Shown here in pieces: positions 62,151 to 64,000 of a stretch of 64,000 nucleotides of DNA; position 1 is the first letter of the stretch; every line of letters starts with the position of its first letter. The DNA comes from Mesorhizobium_K sp040049215 (GTDB lineage Bacteria > Pseudomonadota > Alphaproteobacteria > Rhizobiales > Rhizobiaceae), in assembly GCF_040049215.1 (NCBI RefSeq), contig NZ_JBDZDN010000001.1, positions 1,054,001 through 1,118,000 on the forward strand, in the 5' to 3' direction. The notes beneath the pieces were generated by a model. The model did not search any database, was not told the DNA's origin, and worked only from the letters and a program-made list of their open reading frames with translations. Position numbers and translations under genes: made by a program.

Positions 62151-63164
62151 CTACACGTCGAAATTCATCATCTTGCGCATCACGAAGATGCCGATCGACA
62201 TCCAGATGCCCGCGACACCGAGAATGAGATGTCCCGTGCTGGTGGTGAACAGCGGCATGATGTAGTTGGGGCTGGACATATATACGAGCAGGGCCACGAT
62301 GAATGGCAGAGCGCCGATGATGGCGGCCGATGCCTTCGCCTCCATCGACAGCGCCTGAACCTTGGCCGTCATCTTCTTGCGGTCGCGCAGCACGCGCGAC
62401 AGGTTGCCCAGCGCCTCCGACAAATTGCCGCCCGCCTGCTGCTGGATCTGGATGACGATGCCGAAGAAACCCGCTTCCGGGCACGGCATCGTCTCCTGCA
62501 TGCGCATCGCCGCTTCGGGGATCGACATGCCGACCTGCTGCGATTCGACGATGCGGCGGAACTCGCCCCTCACCGGCTCCGGCGCTTCCGAAGCGATCAG
62601 CCTGACGCCATCGTTCAGCGGCAGGCCGGACTTGACGGCCCGCACGATGATGTCGAGCGCGTTGGGAAATTCGTTGAGGAACGCCTTCACGCGGCGCGCC
62701 CGCCGGAACGAGACGAACCAGCGCGGCAGGCCGAGCACGCCGGCTATGAATGCGCCGGGCAGGACGAGAAGCGGGGCCTTGAGGAAAAAGGCGAGCGCCG
62801 TCACGACGACGCCGCAGACGACGGAATAGAGATAGAAGCGCTCGACAGAAACCTTCATGCCAGCCTGCCTGAGCTGGATCCTCAGCGGCGGCTTCTTGAT
62901 GTTCTTGTCCGCGGCAAGCTGCTTGGCATCCAGTTCCTTCAGCGAATCCTGGACGGATTTCCTGCGCTTGGCGGCTTCCGCCACGCGGTCGCGGCTGGCG
63001 TTGACGACCGACCGGTCGGTCTCGGCCCTCTTGACGGTGTCGAGCCGCCTTTCGGTGGCCTTCTCCTCGGCGATCGTATTGAACAGGAACGCATAGGCGA
63101 CCGCGCCGGCGCTGAAGCCGGCGAGCGCGATGAAGGCCAGTACGGTCGTATCGATGCCGAACAT
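62151..63164 (-). CDS. tadB: Tad pilus inner-membrane platform protein TadB
   Basis: Paralog of TadC, 337 residues. Helix near 7-30, basic linker, helices 110-145, F domain about 165-285 with FPNALDIIVRAVKSGLPL near 168 and QQQAGGNLSEALGNLSRVLR near 240, final helices 285-325. ATG at 63164; 26 bases after the tadA stop. Works with TadA ATPase to extend the Flp pilus. Confidence 0.94.
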   Translation of the reverse strand: MFGIDTTVLAFIALAGFSAGAVAYAFLFNTIAEEKATERRLDTVKRAETDRSVVNASRDRVAEAAKRRKSVQDSLKELDAKQLAADKNIKKPPLRIQLRQAGMKVSVERFYLYSVVCGVVVTALAFFLKAPLLVLPGAFIAGVLGLPRWFVSFRRARRVKAFLNEFPNALDIIVRAVKSGLPLNDGVRLIASEAPEPVRGEFRRIVESQQVGMSIPEAAMRMQETMPCPEAGFFGIVIQIQQQAGGNLSEALGNLSRVLRDRKKMTAKVQALSMEAKASAAIIGALPFIVALLVYMSSPNYIMPLFTTSTGHLILGVAGIWMSIGIFVMRKMMNFDV

Positions 63165-63190
63165 CTCGTCAGCTTATCCCGATCCGGGCA

Positions 63191-64000
63191 TCAGGCCGCC
63201 CGCTTCTCCATGGACTCCAGAGCCGCCGCAAGCCGCTGCTCTTCTCCGTAGTAGCGCGCGCGGTCCCAAAAATGCGGCCGGCCGACACCCGTCGACACAT
63301 GTTCTCCCAAGAGCTTGCCGGCCGCATCCTCGCCCTTGATGTTGTAGAGGACCAGGTCCTGCGTGATGATCACGTCGCCTTCCATGCCGATCACCTCGGT
63401 GATGTGGGTGATGCGGCGTGAGCCGTCGCGCAGACGCGCCGCCTGGATGATGACGTCGACCGAACCGACGATGATTTCGCGCACGGTCCTCTGCGGCAGC
63501 GTGTAGCCGCCCATGGCAATCATGGATTCCATGCGGTTCAGGCATTCGCGCGGGCTGTTCGAGTGGATCGTGCCCATCGAGCCGTCGTGGCCGGTGTTCA
63601 TCGCCTGCAGCAGATCGAAGACTTCCGGTCCGCGCACCTCGCCGACGATGATGCGCTCGGGGCGCATGCGCAGGCAATTCTTGACCAGGTCGCGCATGGT
63701 CACCTCGCCCTCGCCCTCGAGGTTGGGCGGGCGCGTCTCGAGGCGCACGACATGCGGCTGCTGCAGCTGCAGTTCCGCCGAGTCCTCGCAGGTGATGACA
63801 CGCTCCTCGCGGTCGACATAGTTGGTCAGGCAGTTCAGCAAGGTCGTCTTGCCGGAGCCGGTGCCGCCCGAGATGATGATGTTGCAGCGGACGCGGCCGA
63901 TGATCTTCAGCACCTCGGCGCCCGCCGGCGAGATGGCGCCGAACTTCATGATCTGGTCGAGCGTCAGCTTGTCCTTCTTGAACTTGCGGATGGTGAGCGC
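63191..64000 (-). CDS. tadA: Tad pilus assembly ATPase TadA/CpaF (N-terminus beyond window)
   Basis: Secretion ATPase of the VirB11/GspE type that powers Flp pilus assembly. The C-terminal 269 residues are present: Walker A SGGTGSGKTT, Asp box ITCEDSAELQLQQ, Walker B RPERIIVGEVRGPE with the catalytic Glu, and His box MGTIHSNSPRE. The frame is open to the right edge, so start and N-terminal domain lie beyond 64000. First gene of tadA-tadB-tadC here. Confidence 0.94.
   Translation of the reverse strand, partial: ALTIRKFKKDKLTLDQIMKFGAISPAGAEVLKIIGRVRCNIIISGGTGSGKTTLLNCLTNYVDREERVITCEDSAELQLQQPHVVRLETRPPNLEGEGEVTMRDLVKNCLRMRPERIIVGEVRGPEVFDLLQAMNTGHDGSMGTIHSNSPRECLNRMESMIAMGGYTLPQRTVREIIVGSVDVIIQAARLRDGSRRITHITEVIGMEGDVIITQDLVLYNIKGEDAAGKLLGEHVSTGVGRPHFWDRARYYGEEQRLAAALESMEKRAA

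Noticed and set aside
60180..63251. Open frame of about 1000 codons opposite tadB and tadC, overlapping tadD
   Set aside because: Another GC-driven shadow; the real genes have clear motifs and starts.

Overview
The window reads as chromosome of an alphaproteobacterium of the order Hyphomicrobiales (Rhizobiales), most like Mesorhizobium and relatives. This rests on the uniformly high GC content, the synteny dnaX / SRP RNA / HIT-family gene and recR-ybaB-dnaX, the rhizobial-type small families (DUF6356, DUF6481, DUF817), the tad pilus cluster, and the GC-rich palindromic repeats scattered between genes. Most of the window is housekeeping. No tRNA, CRISPR array, prophage or insertion sequence was seen.

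The left end carries a truncated rpe and then the most unusual locus (about 0.6-3.8 kb, minus strand). It holds a subtilisin-like protease that resembles the PatA/PatG cyanobactin maturation family, followed by four tandem small genes. These encode cysteine-rich peptides that share a leader motif (F/L-P-x-Q-A/S-x-P-V-x-R) and near-identical ribosome binding sites. The arrangement looks like a ribosomally made, proteolytically matured peptide (RiPP) system. No YcaO, radical SAM, lanthipeptide synthetase or transporter gene lies beside it. The protease is split by a +1 frameshift at a C-run. The divergent neighbour is lepA, and an inverted repeat over the likely RiPP promoter is a candidate operator.

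An AT-richer island follows (about 5.7-9.66 kb). It holds an unrecognised 139-residue protein, a Z1-type superfamily II helicase-like protein, a C5-cytosine DNA methyltransferase and a Vsr-type endonuclease. This looks like a reduced version of the Z1/MORC/methyltransferase/Vsr restriction-like systems, without the GHKL ATPase. A repeat-rich stretch follows (about 10.0-11.75 kb), including one palindromic element inserted in frame inside a gene.

From 11.8 kb on the content is ordinary: a hydantoinase-type protein, a PfkB kinase, dut, an Lrp regulator, AlkC-like alkylation repair, prfC, a class III nucleotide cyclase facing a diguanylate cyclase, a dapD-dapE lysine/peptidoglycan precursor cluster with membrane proteins between, a def/fmt/GNAT/truA cluster, rmuC, a MltB-like lytic transglycosylase, recR-ybaB-dnaX, SRP RNA, nudC, pheA-kdsB, a membrane-anchored cytochrome c with a clear terminator, a yejA-yejA-yejB-yejE-yejF peptide importer, ghrA, NlpC/P60-MarR, ThuA, a leucyl aminopeptidase-like gene, and tad pilus genes (tadD facing tadABC; tadA runs off the right edge).

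Functions are assigned from motifs and remembered family features; no database search was run.
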